Source: Alphaproteobacteria bacterium
Lineage (GTDB): Bacteria; Pseudomonadota; Alphaproteobacteria; Acetobacterales; Acetobacteraceae
Length of the DNA: 33,821 nucleotides
Direction: 5' to 3'
Assembly: GCA_026400815.1 (NCBI GenBank)
Contig: JAPLOI010000005.1
Span: 1 to 33,821, forward strand
Part shown: in pieces, positions 7,028 to 13,813 of the stretch
Layout: each line of letters starts with the position of its first letter
Position numbering within the stretch: the first letter of the stretch is position 1
Notes under the pieces: generated by a model
The model's database searches: none
Told to the model about the DNA's origin: nothing
What the model saw: the letters and a program-made list of their open reading frames with translations, nothing else
Program-made: the position numbers and the translations under genes

Positions 7028-8011
7028 TCAATCCGGGCGCTCCGCATGGTCGTCGGCATGGCGCCGCGGCCGGCGGATGCCCCCGTCACGTGTCCCAAAG
7101 TCGCGGGCCTGCATGATCTCGCGGAAGCCGAACAGCAGCAGCAACACGCCCGAAACCACCTCGGCCGCCGACAGGGCCCGCGCCAGCGCCCCTTCCGGCA
7201 CGATGTCGCCATAGCCCACCGTGGCCATGGTGATCACGCTGAAATACAGCGCTTCCGCGAAGGACAGCGACCGCACCTCGCCATGCACGCGGAACTGGCC
7301 GCGGCCCGTTATCATCTCCACCACGCGATACAGGCAGGTGAACAGCAGGATCACCAGCGCGTAGTAGGTGAGGAAGGCGACCATCGGCATCACCAGCCGG
7401 TGGGCGCGTTCGGCCACGTTCTCGAACACCGTGGCCACGTCGATCAGCAGCACCACCAGGTCGCGCGCGGCCAGGCCGACGAACAGGGCGATCACCGCCA
7501 TGGAGGCCACCAGCACCTGGCCTTGTTCCGAGGGCGAAAGCCCCCATTCGCGCACCGCGAAGGAGGAGGCGCCGACCACCAGGGAGATCGGCATCCAGCG
7601 GACCATGGGCGGCAGGTGGCGCGGCACCTCGTCGTGCCGGGCGGCCAGCGCCGTGCCGATGGCGGCGCGATGCAGGAAGCAGCCGGCCAGGAAGGCGAGC
7701 ACCGGCACCGCGAAGGCCACCAGCGCCGCCGCGTCGGAGGAGGCGGCGAAGTTCGCATCGCGGAAGAAGGCGAACAGGCTGACATACACCGCCAGCCCAT
7801 TGGCCATCACCAGGCCGAAATACGCCCCGGTGGCGAACAGCAGGTAGAAGAAGCCGAACCCCACCGCGCAAGTGGCCAGCGTGGTGGCCGCCACGGCGAG
7901 GTTGGCGCCCATGGCGAGCGTGACCAACCCCACCAGCGATAAGGTGAAGGCGAGCGTGTGCAGCCAGTGCCGGTCGAACCGCCCGACGTGATGCGGCCGC
8001 TGTTGCGTCAC
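7028..8011 (-). CDS. Two-pore-type K+ channel-like membrane protein
   Basis: A 327-residue membrane protein with several hydrophobic helices (about 19-45, 48-82, 95-118, 140-157, 163-190, 210-232), ending in a pore region. A perfect K+ selectivity filter, TVGYGD, sits at 264-269, preceded by the pore helix LYFSVITMA and followed by an inner helix near 280-300. The C-terminal tail is short, charged and has no RCK/TrkA domain, so gating is not obvious. The GTG start at 8011 overlaps the stop of the RidA gene as GTGA, implying translational coupling. An upstream ATG (8047) would overlap more deeply and is less likely. It is the last gene of the run that starts at the Zur box. Why a channel should be tied to zinc uptake is not clear. 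Confidence 0.82.
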   Translation of the reverse strand: MTQQRPHHVGRFDRHWLHTLAFTLSLVGLVTLAMGANLAVAATTLATCAVGFGFFYLLFATGAYFGLVMANGLAVYVSLFAFFRDANFAASSDAAALVAFAVPVLAFLAGCFLHRAAIGTALAARHDEVPRHLPPMVRWMPISLVVGASSFAVREWGLSPSEQGQVLVASMAVIALFVGLAARDLVVLLIDVATVFENVAERAHRLVMPMVAFLTYYALVILLFTCLYRVVEMITGRGQFRVHGEVRSLSFAEALYFSVITMATVGYGDIVPEGALARALSAAEVVSGVLLLLFGFREIMQARDFGTRDGGIRRPRRHADDHAERPD

Positions 8012-8358
8012 GGAATGGCGGCCACCCCGGTGACCTCGATGCGCCAATCGGCATTGGCCAGCTTGGCCTGCACGGTCGCGCGCGCCGGCAGGTGGTCGCG
8101 GTCGATCCAGGCATCCCAGGCGCGGTTCATGCCGGCAAAGTCGGCGAAATCCTGGATGAAGATGTGCACCTGCAGCAGGTGGCGCTTGTCGGTGCCGGCC
8201 TCGGCCAGCAGCGCGTCGATCTGGGCCAGGATGTCGGCCATCTGGCCTTCGGCATCCAGGCTGGCATCGTCGGCGACCTGGCCGGCGAGATAGACGGTGT
8301 TGCCGTGAACGGTGGCGCCGGCGAGCCGGGCCTCTGGGGCGAGGCGGCGAATGGTCAT
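8008..8358 (-). CDS. RidA/YjgF-family protein
   Basis: A 116-residue protein of the Rid family, whose founding members hydrolyse reactive enamine/imine intermediates released by PLP enzymes. Visible family features are GNTVYLAGQVADD near the N-terminus, DILAQIDALLAEAGTDKRHLLQVHIFIQDF in the middle, and PARATVQAKL with the conserved Arg, followed by IEVTGVAA at the end. The sequence is closer to the broader Rid subgroups than to classical RidA, so imine deaminase activity is not assured. The start is ATG at 8358, with GGAG ten bases upstream; the longer frame to 8436 runs into the permease gene. It starts 34 bases after the permease stop and its own stop overlaps the channel start (GTGA). Confidence 0.88.
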   Translation of the reverse strand: MTIRRLAPEARLAGATVHGNTVYLAGQVADDASLDAEGQMADILAQIDALLAEAGTDKRHLLQVHIFIQDFADFAGMNRAWDAWIDRDHLPARATVQAKLANADWRIEVTGVAAIP

Positions 8359-8392
8359 GGCATCAGGCTCCTGCAGGGGTGCCCGAGTGCTA

Positions 8393-9268
8393 TCAGGCCG
8401 CGCGCGACGCCGCCAGCCGGGCGCGCAGGCTGGCATGCGGGCCCAGCAGCATCGCGCCCAGCCAGACCAGCCCGGCCACCAGCACGATGGCGGGGCCGGC
8501 CGGCACGTCGGCGTGGAAAGAGAGCATCAGGCCGAGCAGGCTGGACAGCAGCGCCACCGCCACCGCCGCCGCCACCTGGCCCGACAGGCGCAGGGAAAGA
8601 TGCCGGGCGGCCACGGCCGGCACCATCATCAGCCCGACGGACATCAGCGTGCCCAGTGCCGCGAACCCCGCCACCACGCACAGCACCACCAGCGCCATGA
8701 AGCCCAGATGCCACACCGCCCCAGCCTCACCCATCGCGGCCAGGAAATCGGGATCGAAGCTTTCCACCACCAGCGGGCGCCACAGCACGGCCAGTCCGGC
8801 CAGGGAGACAGTGGCGGCCCCGGCCATCAGCAGCAGCCCCGCCCGGTCCACCGCCAGCACATTGCCGAACAGCACGTGGGTGAGGTCGATGCCGCGGGTG
8901 GCCGAGATCACGGCCACGCCGATGGCCAGCGCCAGCAGATAGAGGGCGGCGAGCTGGCTGTCTTCCCGCCCGCCGGTGGCCCGCGCCAGCCAGCCGGCCA
9001 GCAGCACCACGCCGAGCCCGGCCGCGAAGCCGCCCAGCGCCATCGGCCATAGCGGCAGCATGCCGCCCGCTGTCACGCCGCCCAGCAACGCACCCAGGGC
9101 GATGCCGGGCAGGATGCCGTGCTGCAGCCCGTCGCTGGTCAGGCTCATGCGCCGCAGCACCAGCAGCACGCCCAGCGGCGGCCCGGCGAGCGAGAGTGCC
9201 ACGCAGCCCGCCAGCGCCCGGCGCATGAAGCCCAGATCGAACGGGGCGAAGAGCAGATCCTGGATCAA
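8393..9268 (-). CDS. ABC-3 family metal (zinc) transporter permease
   Basis: A 291-residue inner-membrane permease of the ZnuB/MntB family, with eight or more hydrophobic helices spread over the whole length. The family start PFDLGFMRRALAG and the block LGVLLVLRRMSLTSDGLQHG are clear, as is the conserved GxLMSVGLMMVPAVAA region near 210-225. The ORF begins with TTG at 9268, overlapping the ATPase stop (TTGA). I prefer this to ATG 9226 because the residues between match the expected N-terminus of the family. Zinc rather than manganese or iron is inferred from the Zur box in front of the operon. No periplasmic binding protein gene is present in the window. Confidence 0.9.
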   Translation of the reverse strand: MIQDLLFAPFDLGFMRRALAGCVALSLAGPPLGVLLVLRRMSLTSDGLQHGILPGIALGALLGGVTAGGMLPLWPMALGGFAAGLGVVLLAGWLARATGGREDSQLAALYLLALAIGVAVISATRGIDLTHVLFGNVLAVDRAGLLLMAGAATVSLAGLAVLWRPLVVESFDPDFLAAMGEAGAVWHLGFMALVVLCVVAGFAALGTLMSVGLMMVPAVAARHLSLRLSGQVAAAVAVALLSSLLGLMLSFHADVPAGPAIVLVAGLVWLGAMLLGPHASLRARLAASRAA

Positions 9269-10002
9269 GCGGCCTTCCGGCGCTCCGGCCCGGTTTGGGC
9301 TTCCGCCAGCAGGCGGGCATGCAGCCGGTTCTCAGCCGTGAGCACCTGCTCCGTCGCGCCCCAGGCCACCTTGCTGCCGGCCAGCAGCAGCGCCTGCGGG
9401 CACAGGGCGCGCACGAGATCGAGATCGTGCAGCACCACCACCACCGTGCGGCCTTCGGCATGCCAGGCACGGATCTGCGCCACCAGGTCGGCTTCCGTGC
9501 GCGCATCCACCGCGGCGGTGGGCTCGTCCAGCAGCAGCAGCTTGGCGTCCTGCAGCATCAGCCGGGCGAACATCACGCGCTGGAACTGGCCGGCGGAAAG
9601 GGCGCCCACCGGCCGCCCGGCGAAGCCCGACAGACCCACCTTGTCCAAGGCCGCGGCCACCCGGGCGGGCAGGTCTGCCGGCGCGCGGCCGAAGGCGCCG
9701 AGCTGCGCCCAGGCGCCCAGCGCCACCACCTCGCCGCAACTGACCGGAAAGCTCCGGTCCAGCGCGCTGGCTTGCGGCAGCAGCGCGATATCCCGCCGCT
9801 TCAGCCCGCCGAGGTCGATCTGCCCGGCATGGCCGCGATGCAGCCCGGCCAGCGTGCGCAGCAGCGTGGTCTTGCCCGCGCCGTTCGGGCCGACAATGGC
9901 GGTGAGGCTGCCCGGCGCGAAGCTGCCCGAAAGCCCCTCCACCGCCACCCGCGCACCATGGCGGCAGGTCAGCGCCTCGATCGTGATCGCCGGCGTCACC
10001 AT
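9265..10002 (-). CDS. znuC: Zinc ABC transporter ATP-binding protein
   Basis: A 245-residue ABC ATPase energising the adjacent permease. All nucleotide-binding motifs are present: Walker A GPNGAGKTT at 38-46, Q-loop near LLPQAS (about 75), signature LSAGQ at 135-139, Walker B LLLLDEP at 155-161 and the switch His at 192 (VLHD). Arrangement and length match ZnuC-type ATPases. The ATG at 10002 overlaps the end of the small upstream ORF by seven bases and the stop overlaps the permease start, so three genes are translationally linked. The symbol rests on family plus Zur operator; a manganese or general metal transporter cannot be fully excluded. Confidence 0.85.
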   Translation of the reverse strand: MVTPAITIEALTCRHGARVAVEGLSGSFAPGSLTAIVGPNGAGKTTLLRTLAGLHRGHAGQIDLGGLKRRDIALLPQASALDRSFPVSCGEVVALGAWAQLGAFGRAPADLPARVAAALDKVGLSGFAGRPVGALSAGQFQRVMFARLMLQDAKLLLLDEPTAAVDARTEADLVAQIRAWHAEGRTVVVVLHDLDLVRALCPQALLLAGSKVAWGATEQVLTAENRLHARLLAEAQTGPERRKAA

Positions 10003-10109
10003 GCCCAGCCCACCACGGCCCAGGCCACCAGCGCCGCCAGCCCGGCCGTCGCCAGCCGGCGCCCGAGGCCCGCGGTGAGCGCCAGCGGGTCGGAGCAGAG
10101 GCCGTTCAT
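9996..10109 (-). CDS. 37-residue single-helix membrane peptide heading the zinc operon
   Basis: An ORF too short for ordinary gene calling, beginning MNGLCSDPLA and ending AVVGWAW. Residues about 18-37 are a continuous hydrophobic stretch (ATAGLAALVAWAVVGWAW), enough for one membrane helix at the very C-terminus; the N-terminal half holds a cysteine and two arginines. Its stop lies seven bases inside the ATPase gene (ATGGTGA), a spacing typical of coupled genes, and its ATG is 22 bases downstream of the Zur box, so it would be the first cistron of the operon. There is no strong ribosome-binding site. A role as a small accessory subunit or leader peptide is inference; conservation would need to be checked. 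Confidence 0.5.
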   Translation of the reverse strand: MNGLCSDPLALTAGLGRRLATAGLAALVAWAVVGWAW

Positions 10110-10131
10110 CGGGGTGGGGCCGGAATGCATT

Positions 10132-10144
10132 GTTATACTATAAC
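10132..10144. promoter_or_regulatory. Zur box (zinc-responsive operator)
   Basis: A perfect palindrome GTTATA-C-TATAAC, which matches the core of known proteobacterial Zur operators. It lies between the divergent zinc-uptake operon and the DUF445 gene and covers the probable -10 region of the zinc operon, so Zur-Zn binding would block transcription. Assignment rests on palindrome and context together; the zur gene itself is not in the window. Confidence 0.82.
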
Positions 10145-10166
10145 GCCACTGCGCCCTTGGCGGCAA
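10137..10166 (-). promoter_or_regulatory. Probable promoter of the zinc-uptake operon
   Basis: On the minus strand, TTGCCG (10166-10161) and TATAGT (10142-10137) are separated by 18 bases, a fair sigma-70-type pair. The -10 element sits inside the Zur palindrome, the usual layout for a repressed promoter, and about 28 bases lie between it and the ATG of the small first gene. Confidence 0.5.
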
Positions 10167-10192
10167 ACCCGCCCGGCATGATATCTCGGCAC

Positions 10193-11497
10193 ATGACCCA
10201 CGCAGCGCCGCACGCCGATCCGCCCCCCGGTCTGCCAGATCCGGACGAAGCCGCCCGCGCCTCGCTCCGCCGCCACAAGGCCGTGGCCACCGGCCTCGTC
10301 GTTGGCATGGCGGGGCTTACCGTGGCCACCTACTGGCTGCCACCCAGCTTCGCAGCATCCACGCTGCAGGCCGCCGCCAAGGCGGGGTTTGTGGGCGGCA
10401 TCGCCGATTGGTTCGCCGTGACCGCCCTGTTCCGCCACCCGCTCGGCCTGCCGATCCCGCACACGGCGATCATTCCCACCCAGAAGGCCCGGCTCGGCCG
10501 CGCACTGGGCCGTTTCGTCGGCAACCACGTGTTTACCGGCGCGGAGGTGGCGCGCACGCTGGAGAAGCTGGACCTCGCCGGCATCATCGCCCGCTCCCTG
10601 TCAGACCCCGCCACTGCCCGCCCCGCCGCGCAGGCGCTCGCCGCCACGTTGCCGAAGCTGCTCGGCTCCGTGGAGGATGGGCGGGCGCGCAAGGTGCTCA
10701 CCCGCATCATCCCGCGCATGCTGGGCGGGCCGGAGGCCGGGCGCCTGATCGGCCGCGCCCTGCGCCAGCTGGTGGATGGCGGCCGGCACCAGGAGGTGTT
10801 CGGCTACGTCATGTCCCAGGTGAAAACCCTGCTGATCGCGCGCGAGGAAGCCATCCGCACCGCCATCCAGGACCGCGTGCGCGAGCAGGGCGGCCGCGTG
10901 GTCGGCTGGGTGCTCGGCGCCACCGTCGCCTCCCGCGTGCTCGGCGTGGTCAACGCGGAACTGGAGAAGATGGAGGCCGACCAATCGGAGCTGCGCGCCG
11001 CCTTCGACGAATGGGTGCGCCGCGAGATCGCCCGCATCGAGGAAGACCCCGCCCGCGCCGCCGAGATCGGTGCCGCACTGCGCCAGGTGGTGGCGCATGA
11101 GACGGTGCGCGCCTGGTTCTGGGACGTGTGGTCGCGCATGCGCATCGCCTTCGAAGCCGATGCCGCCAAGCCCACCGGGCGCACCGTGGCCTTCCTGGAG
11201 CAGGCCGTCTCCAACCTCGGCACCCTGCTCGCCACCGACCCCGCCGCCCATGCCCGGCTGCAGGCCACGCTGCACGGGCTGATCGGCGGGCTGATCCCGG
11301 CCGGCCAGGTGAAGATCGCCGATTTCGTGGCCGACGTGGTCGCCGGTTGGGACAGCAAGACCATCACCGAACGGCTGGAACTGCGCATCGGGCCCGACCT
11401 GCAATACGTCCGCATCAACGGCACCATCGTGGGTTTCATCGTCGGCGGGCTTGCCTATGCCGTGCTGCATGCGATCTTCGGCCCCACCGCCTTCTAG
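10193..11497 (+). CDS. DUF445 family membrane-anchored protein
   Basis: A 434-residue protein of the DUF445/YjiN family, whose function is unknown. One helix near residues 27-46 (VATGLVVGMAGLTVATYWL) and one at the extreme C-terminus (IVGFIVGGLAYAVLHAIFG) suggest both ends are anchored in the membrane, with a long charged, mostly helical middle. The family block GGIADWFAVTALFRHPLGLPIPHTAIIP is complete near 68-95. I choose ATG 10193; ATG 10178 is also possible and neither has a clear ribosome-binding site. It is divergent from the zinc operon and shares its 80-base control region with the Zur box, so zinc could affect it. It is followed after 10 bases by the oxidoreductase gene, probably co-transcribed. 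Confidence 0.85.
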   Translation: MTHAAPHADPPPGLPDPDEAARASLRRHKAVATGLVVGMAGLTVATYWLPPSFAASTLQAAAKAGFVGGIADWFAVTALFRHPLGLPIPHTAIIPTQKARLGRALGRFVGNHVFTGAEVARTLEKLDLAGIIARSLSDPATARPAAQALAATLPKLLGSVEDGRARKVLTRIIPRMLGGPEAGRLIGRALRQLVDGGRHQEVFGYVMSQVKTLLIAREEAIRTAIQDRVREQGGRVVGWVLGATVASRVLGVVNAELEKMEADQSELRAAFDEWVRREIARIEEDPARAAEIGAALRQVVAHETVRAWFWDVWSRMRIAFEADAAKPTGRTVAFLEQAVSNLGTLLATDPAAHARLQATLHGLIGGLIPAGQVKIADFVADVVAGWDSKTITERLELRIGPDLQYVRINGTIVGFIVGGLAYAVLHAIFGPTAF

Positions 11498-11507
11498 GGA
11501 CAGCGCC

Positions 11508-12536
11508 ATGCGCCTTTCCGTGCTCGACCAATCCACCGTCGTCACCGGCCGCTCGCCGGATGCGTCGATCCGCGAATCCCTCGCGCTGGCGAAACACTGC
11601 GAGGCGCTGGGCTACCACCGCTACTGGGTGGCGGAGCACCACAACTCCGCCTCCATCGCGGGTTCCGCGCCGGAGGTGCTGATGGCCGCCCTGGCCGCCA
11701 CCACCACCCGCATCCGCATCGGCAGTGCCGGCATCATGCTGCCGCACTACGCCGCCCTGAAGGTGGCCGAGCAGTTCCGCGTGCTGGAGGCCATCGCACC
11801 CGGCCGCATCGACATGGGCCTCGGCCGCGCCCCGGGCAGCGACGGGCTCACCGCCCACGCGCTGAACCCCAACGCCGCCCAGGCCGCGGACAACTTCCCC
11901 GCCGATGTGCGCGACCTTTTGGCCTGGCTTGCCGGCCAGCCGCTGGTGGAGCGCCACCCCTTCCGCAGCATCACCGCCCAGCCGCAGGGGCCCACGGTGC
12001 CGGAGCCCTGGATTCTCGGCAGCTCCAGCTACGGCGCCCAGGTAGCCGCCCATTTCGGCCTGCCGCACTGCTTCGCCTGGTTCATCTCGGATGGCCACGG
12101 CGCCGCCGAAGCACTGGACATCTACCGCACCGGCTACCGCCCCAGCGATCGCTTCCCGAACCCGATGGGTGCCGTGTGCGTCTGGGCGATCACCGCGGAC
12201 ACCCACGAGGAGGCCGAGCGCCTGTTCAGTAGCCGTGCGCTCGCCCGCATCTGGCGCGACCGCGGCGTGTTCGCCCCCCTGCCCTCCCCGGAGGAAGCCG
12301 CCGCGTACACCTACTCGAACGCCGAGAAGCTGAAGCTGGACCGCCTGCGCGCGGAAAGCTTCTGGGGCACCCCGGATGTGGTGGCCGGCAAGCTTCGGGC
12401 GCTGGCGGCGGAGCTACAGGTGGAGGATGTGGTGGTGCTCTCCACCGCGCATGACCCGGAGGCGCGGCGGCGCAGCTACACGTTGCTTGCGCGGGAGTTC
12501 AACATGGCGGAGAAGCCGAAGCTCGCGGCGGAGTAA
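11508..12536 (+). CDS. LLM-class flavin-dependent oxidoreductase (luciferase-like)
   Basis: A 342-residue luciferase-like monooxygenase with a TIM-barrel fold that uses reduced flavin supplied by a partner. Landmarks are YWVAEHHN near 44, IRIGSAGIMLPHY near 74-87, ERIDMGLGRAPG-type block (GRIDMGLGRAPGSD) near 105 and WILGSSSYGAQVAA near 170. These fit the subgroup often annotated as MsnO8-type oxidoreductase. The substrate is unknown. The start is ATG at 11508, preceded by AGGGA, 10 bases after the DUF445 stop. Codons end in C unusually often compared with other plus-strand genes of the window. The terminator-like repeat copy B follows directly. Confidence 0.9.
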   Translation: MRLSVLDQSTVVTGRSPDASIRESLALAKHCEALGYHRYWVAEHHNSASIAGSAPEVLMAALAATTTRIRIGSAGIMLPHYAALKVAEQFRVLEAIAPGRIDMGLGRAPGSDGLTAHALNPNAAQAADNFPADVRDLLAWLAGQPLVERHPFRSITAQPQGPTVPEPWILGSSSYGAQVAAHFGLPHCFAWFISDGHGAAEALDIYRTGYRPSDRFPNPMGAVCVWAITADTHEEAERLFSSRALARIWRDRGVFAPLPSPEEAAAYTYSNAEKLKLDRLRAESFWGTPDVVAGKLRALAAELQVEDVVVLSTAHDPEARRRSYTLLAREFNMAEKPKLAAE

Positions 12537-12537
12537 G

Positions 12538-12659
12538 GAAGCGCGTTCTTTTTTGAAAAAAAGAACCAAAAAACTTTCATTCGTTTGCTGATCGTCCCAG
12601 AGCGGGCGCAAACGAATGAAGTCTTTTTTGCTTCTTTTTTCTTCAGAAAAAAGAAGGCC
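12538..12659. repeat. Three-hairpin intergenic repeat, copy B (inverted relative to copy A)
   Basis: Same architecture as the repeat at 2548-2670 but in opposite orientation. The GTTCTTTTTT...AAAAGAAC hairpin is first (about 12545-12566), then a middle palindrome with arms CATTCGTTTGC (12579-12589) and GCAAACGAATG (12608-12618), then the CTTCTTTTTT...AAAAAAGAAG hairpin (12631-12656). Its first 40 bases are identical to the corresponding part of copy A, while the middle loop is different and one T-run is a base longer. It fills almost the whole gap between two convergent genes: five bases after one stop codon and touching the other. Conserved ends with a variable loop suggest a dispersed element under structural selection. 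Confidence 0.8.
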
Positions 12660-12956
12660 TTACTGCCTGTAGATCACGCCCCGCTGCCGCCGTGCCTGCC
12701 ACATCCGCCAGCGGAACACCCCGTAGGCCACAGCTGCCGCCCCGATCGCCACCGGGATCAGGATCAGCGCCGCCCACAGCACCAGCGCCGCCACGGAGAG
12801 CATGCCGGCCAGCACCGCCACCACGATGGCATAGCGCAACAGCTTGGCGGACCAGGGCGCAGGCGGCGGCGTACGGAACTCACCGTCCGGCGTCATATCC
12901 AGAGTGGGCCCGCCGAGGCGGGGGTCGCGAAGGAAGATCATCTTCATGGCTTTCAT
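12660..12956 (-). CDS. Small membrane protein, unknown function (98 aa)
   Basis: I do not recognise the family. The protein has a short N-terminal soluble part (MIFLRDPRLGGP, TPDGEFRTPPPAPW), a long hydrophobic region that could form two helices (about 39-58 and 60-80) and a basic C-terminal tail (RWRMWQARRQRG), so the tail is probably cytoplasmic. I choose ATG 12956, with TGAG eight bases upstream; a TTG at 12971 and an ATG at 12947 are alternatives. The reading frame has the host's GC-rich codon use and so is probably native. It stands alone, convergent to the oxidoreductase gene across repeat copy B. Confidence 0.6.
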   Translation of the reverse strand: MKAMKMIFLRDPRLGGPTLDMTPDGEFRTPPPAPWSAKLLRYAIVVAVLAGMLSVAALVLWAALILIPVAIGAAAVAYGVFRWRMWQARRQRGVIYRQ

Positions 12957-13049
12957 CGTATACTCAGGCAATGCATCCTCAACCTCACGCGGCGATTAAA
13001 AATTGATCACGTTTCAGCCCACGAGACCGACCTACACCTCGTTAAACTC

Positions 13050-13712
13050 CTAGGCCATCTTCTTCACAGGACCCTTTTTCTTGTTTATTTTTTTTGCCTT
13101 CTTTATCAGGTGCGTGTTCTTGGCGTAAAGAAGATTCGATGCATGTTCGATCAGATCCGCAGCATCGAAAATGTCATCACGACCCAATTCACCCTCAGCG
13201 TGGCTACCATGATTTCCAAGCCACTTAACCGCCATCAAGCATTCGGCGGCATCACTATTTTTCTTCCCCAACATCACAATTCTGTTATGGAGATTAATAT
13301 GTATTCTTTTTGCACCCTTCTGAGATTTATTATATCTCGGAATAGATTGCTCAGTAAGCATTATTTCTACTGCTGTCCTGAGAAAGACATATTCTGGGAA
13401 AAATACGTCCCCAAAAGATTGCGCCTCTTCGCCCATATCATCTAAATAATAATACTCCTCAACATGCACACTTCCAGATATTACAGCAATTTCTCCACAA
13501 GAAGCATGATTACACATCATGAAATTAGAAAACCTCTGCACCACCCAAGTTGGCTCCCACATATCGTTCTCATGAGCCACCTTAGAGTAATGAGGTTCCT
13601 TGAGGAGCTTTGTTTCTTTGACGTCGGTCAAATGCCCCTTACTACATGTGGGACACAGCCACTGCGGAAACTTGCGAAACGATGCTCTCCACATTGACCT
13701 GCTAATAGGCAT
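13050..13712 (-). CDS. DUF4145-like zinc-ribbon protein on an AT-rich insert
   Basis: A 220-residue cytoplasmic protein. The N-terminus carries a probable zinc ribbon, CPTC at 20-23 and CNHASC at 67-72. The C-terminal third has the DUF4145 signature around KWLGNHGSHAEGELGRDDIFDAADLIEHASNLLY, followed by a very lysine-rich tail (KKAKKINKKKG). DUF4145 function is unknown; the domain is often found alone or near restriction and defence genes. Here the gene is alone, clearly more AT-rich than its neighbours, and bordered on the upstream side by an imperfect inverted repeat, all signs of acquisition. I choose ATG 13712; ATG 13694 is also possible and just retains the first cysteine pair. A defence role is only a guess. 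Confidence 0.72.
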   Translation of the reverse strand: MPISRSMWRASFRKFPQWLCPTCSKGHLTDVKETKLLKEPHYSKVAHENDMWEPTWVVQRFSNFMMCNHASCGEIAVISGSVHVEEYYYLDDMGEEAQSFGDVFFPEYVFLRTAVEIMLTEQSIPRYNKSQKGAKRIHINLHNRIVMLGKKNSDAAECLMAVKWLGNHGSHAEGELGRDDIFDAADLIEHASNLLYAKNTHLIKKAKKINKKKGPVKKMA

Positions 13713-13736
13713 CGCGAATACCGCCTCAGCTTGCTG

Positions 13737-13778
13737 CCTAGGACGAGGCGACTACAACTGTCGTCTGCTCGTCCCAGG
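13737..13778. repeat. Imperfect inverted repeat upstream of the DUF4145 gene
   Basis: CCTAGGACGAGGCGAC (from 13737) and the downstream GTCGTCTGCTCGTCCCAGG can pair with one mismatch and a small bulge around an AACT-centred loop. It lies in the 100-base gap between the DUF4145 gene and the stop of the next minus-strand gene, close to the edge of the AT-rich insert. It could be a transcript end for the gene to its right or the remains of an insertion boundary. No T-run follows on either strand. Confidence 0.4.
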
Positions 13779-13813
13779 TACAATCATATGCCGCAAATAG
13801 ACAAACGCAAAGG

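Noticed and set aside
12585-13445. 286-codon plus-strand frame between repeat copy B and the DUF4145 gene
   Set aside because: It starts in the repeat, runs antisense to the small membrane protein and the DUF4145 gene, and changes composition midway.
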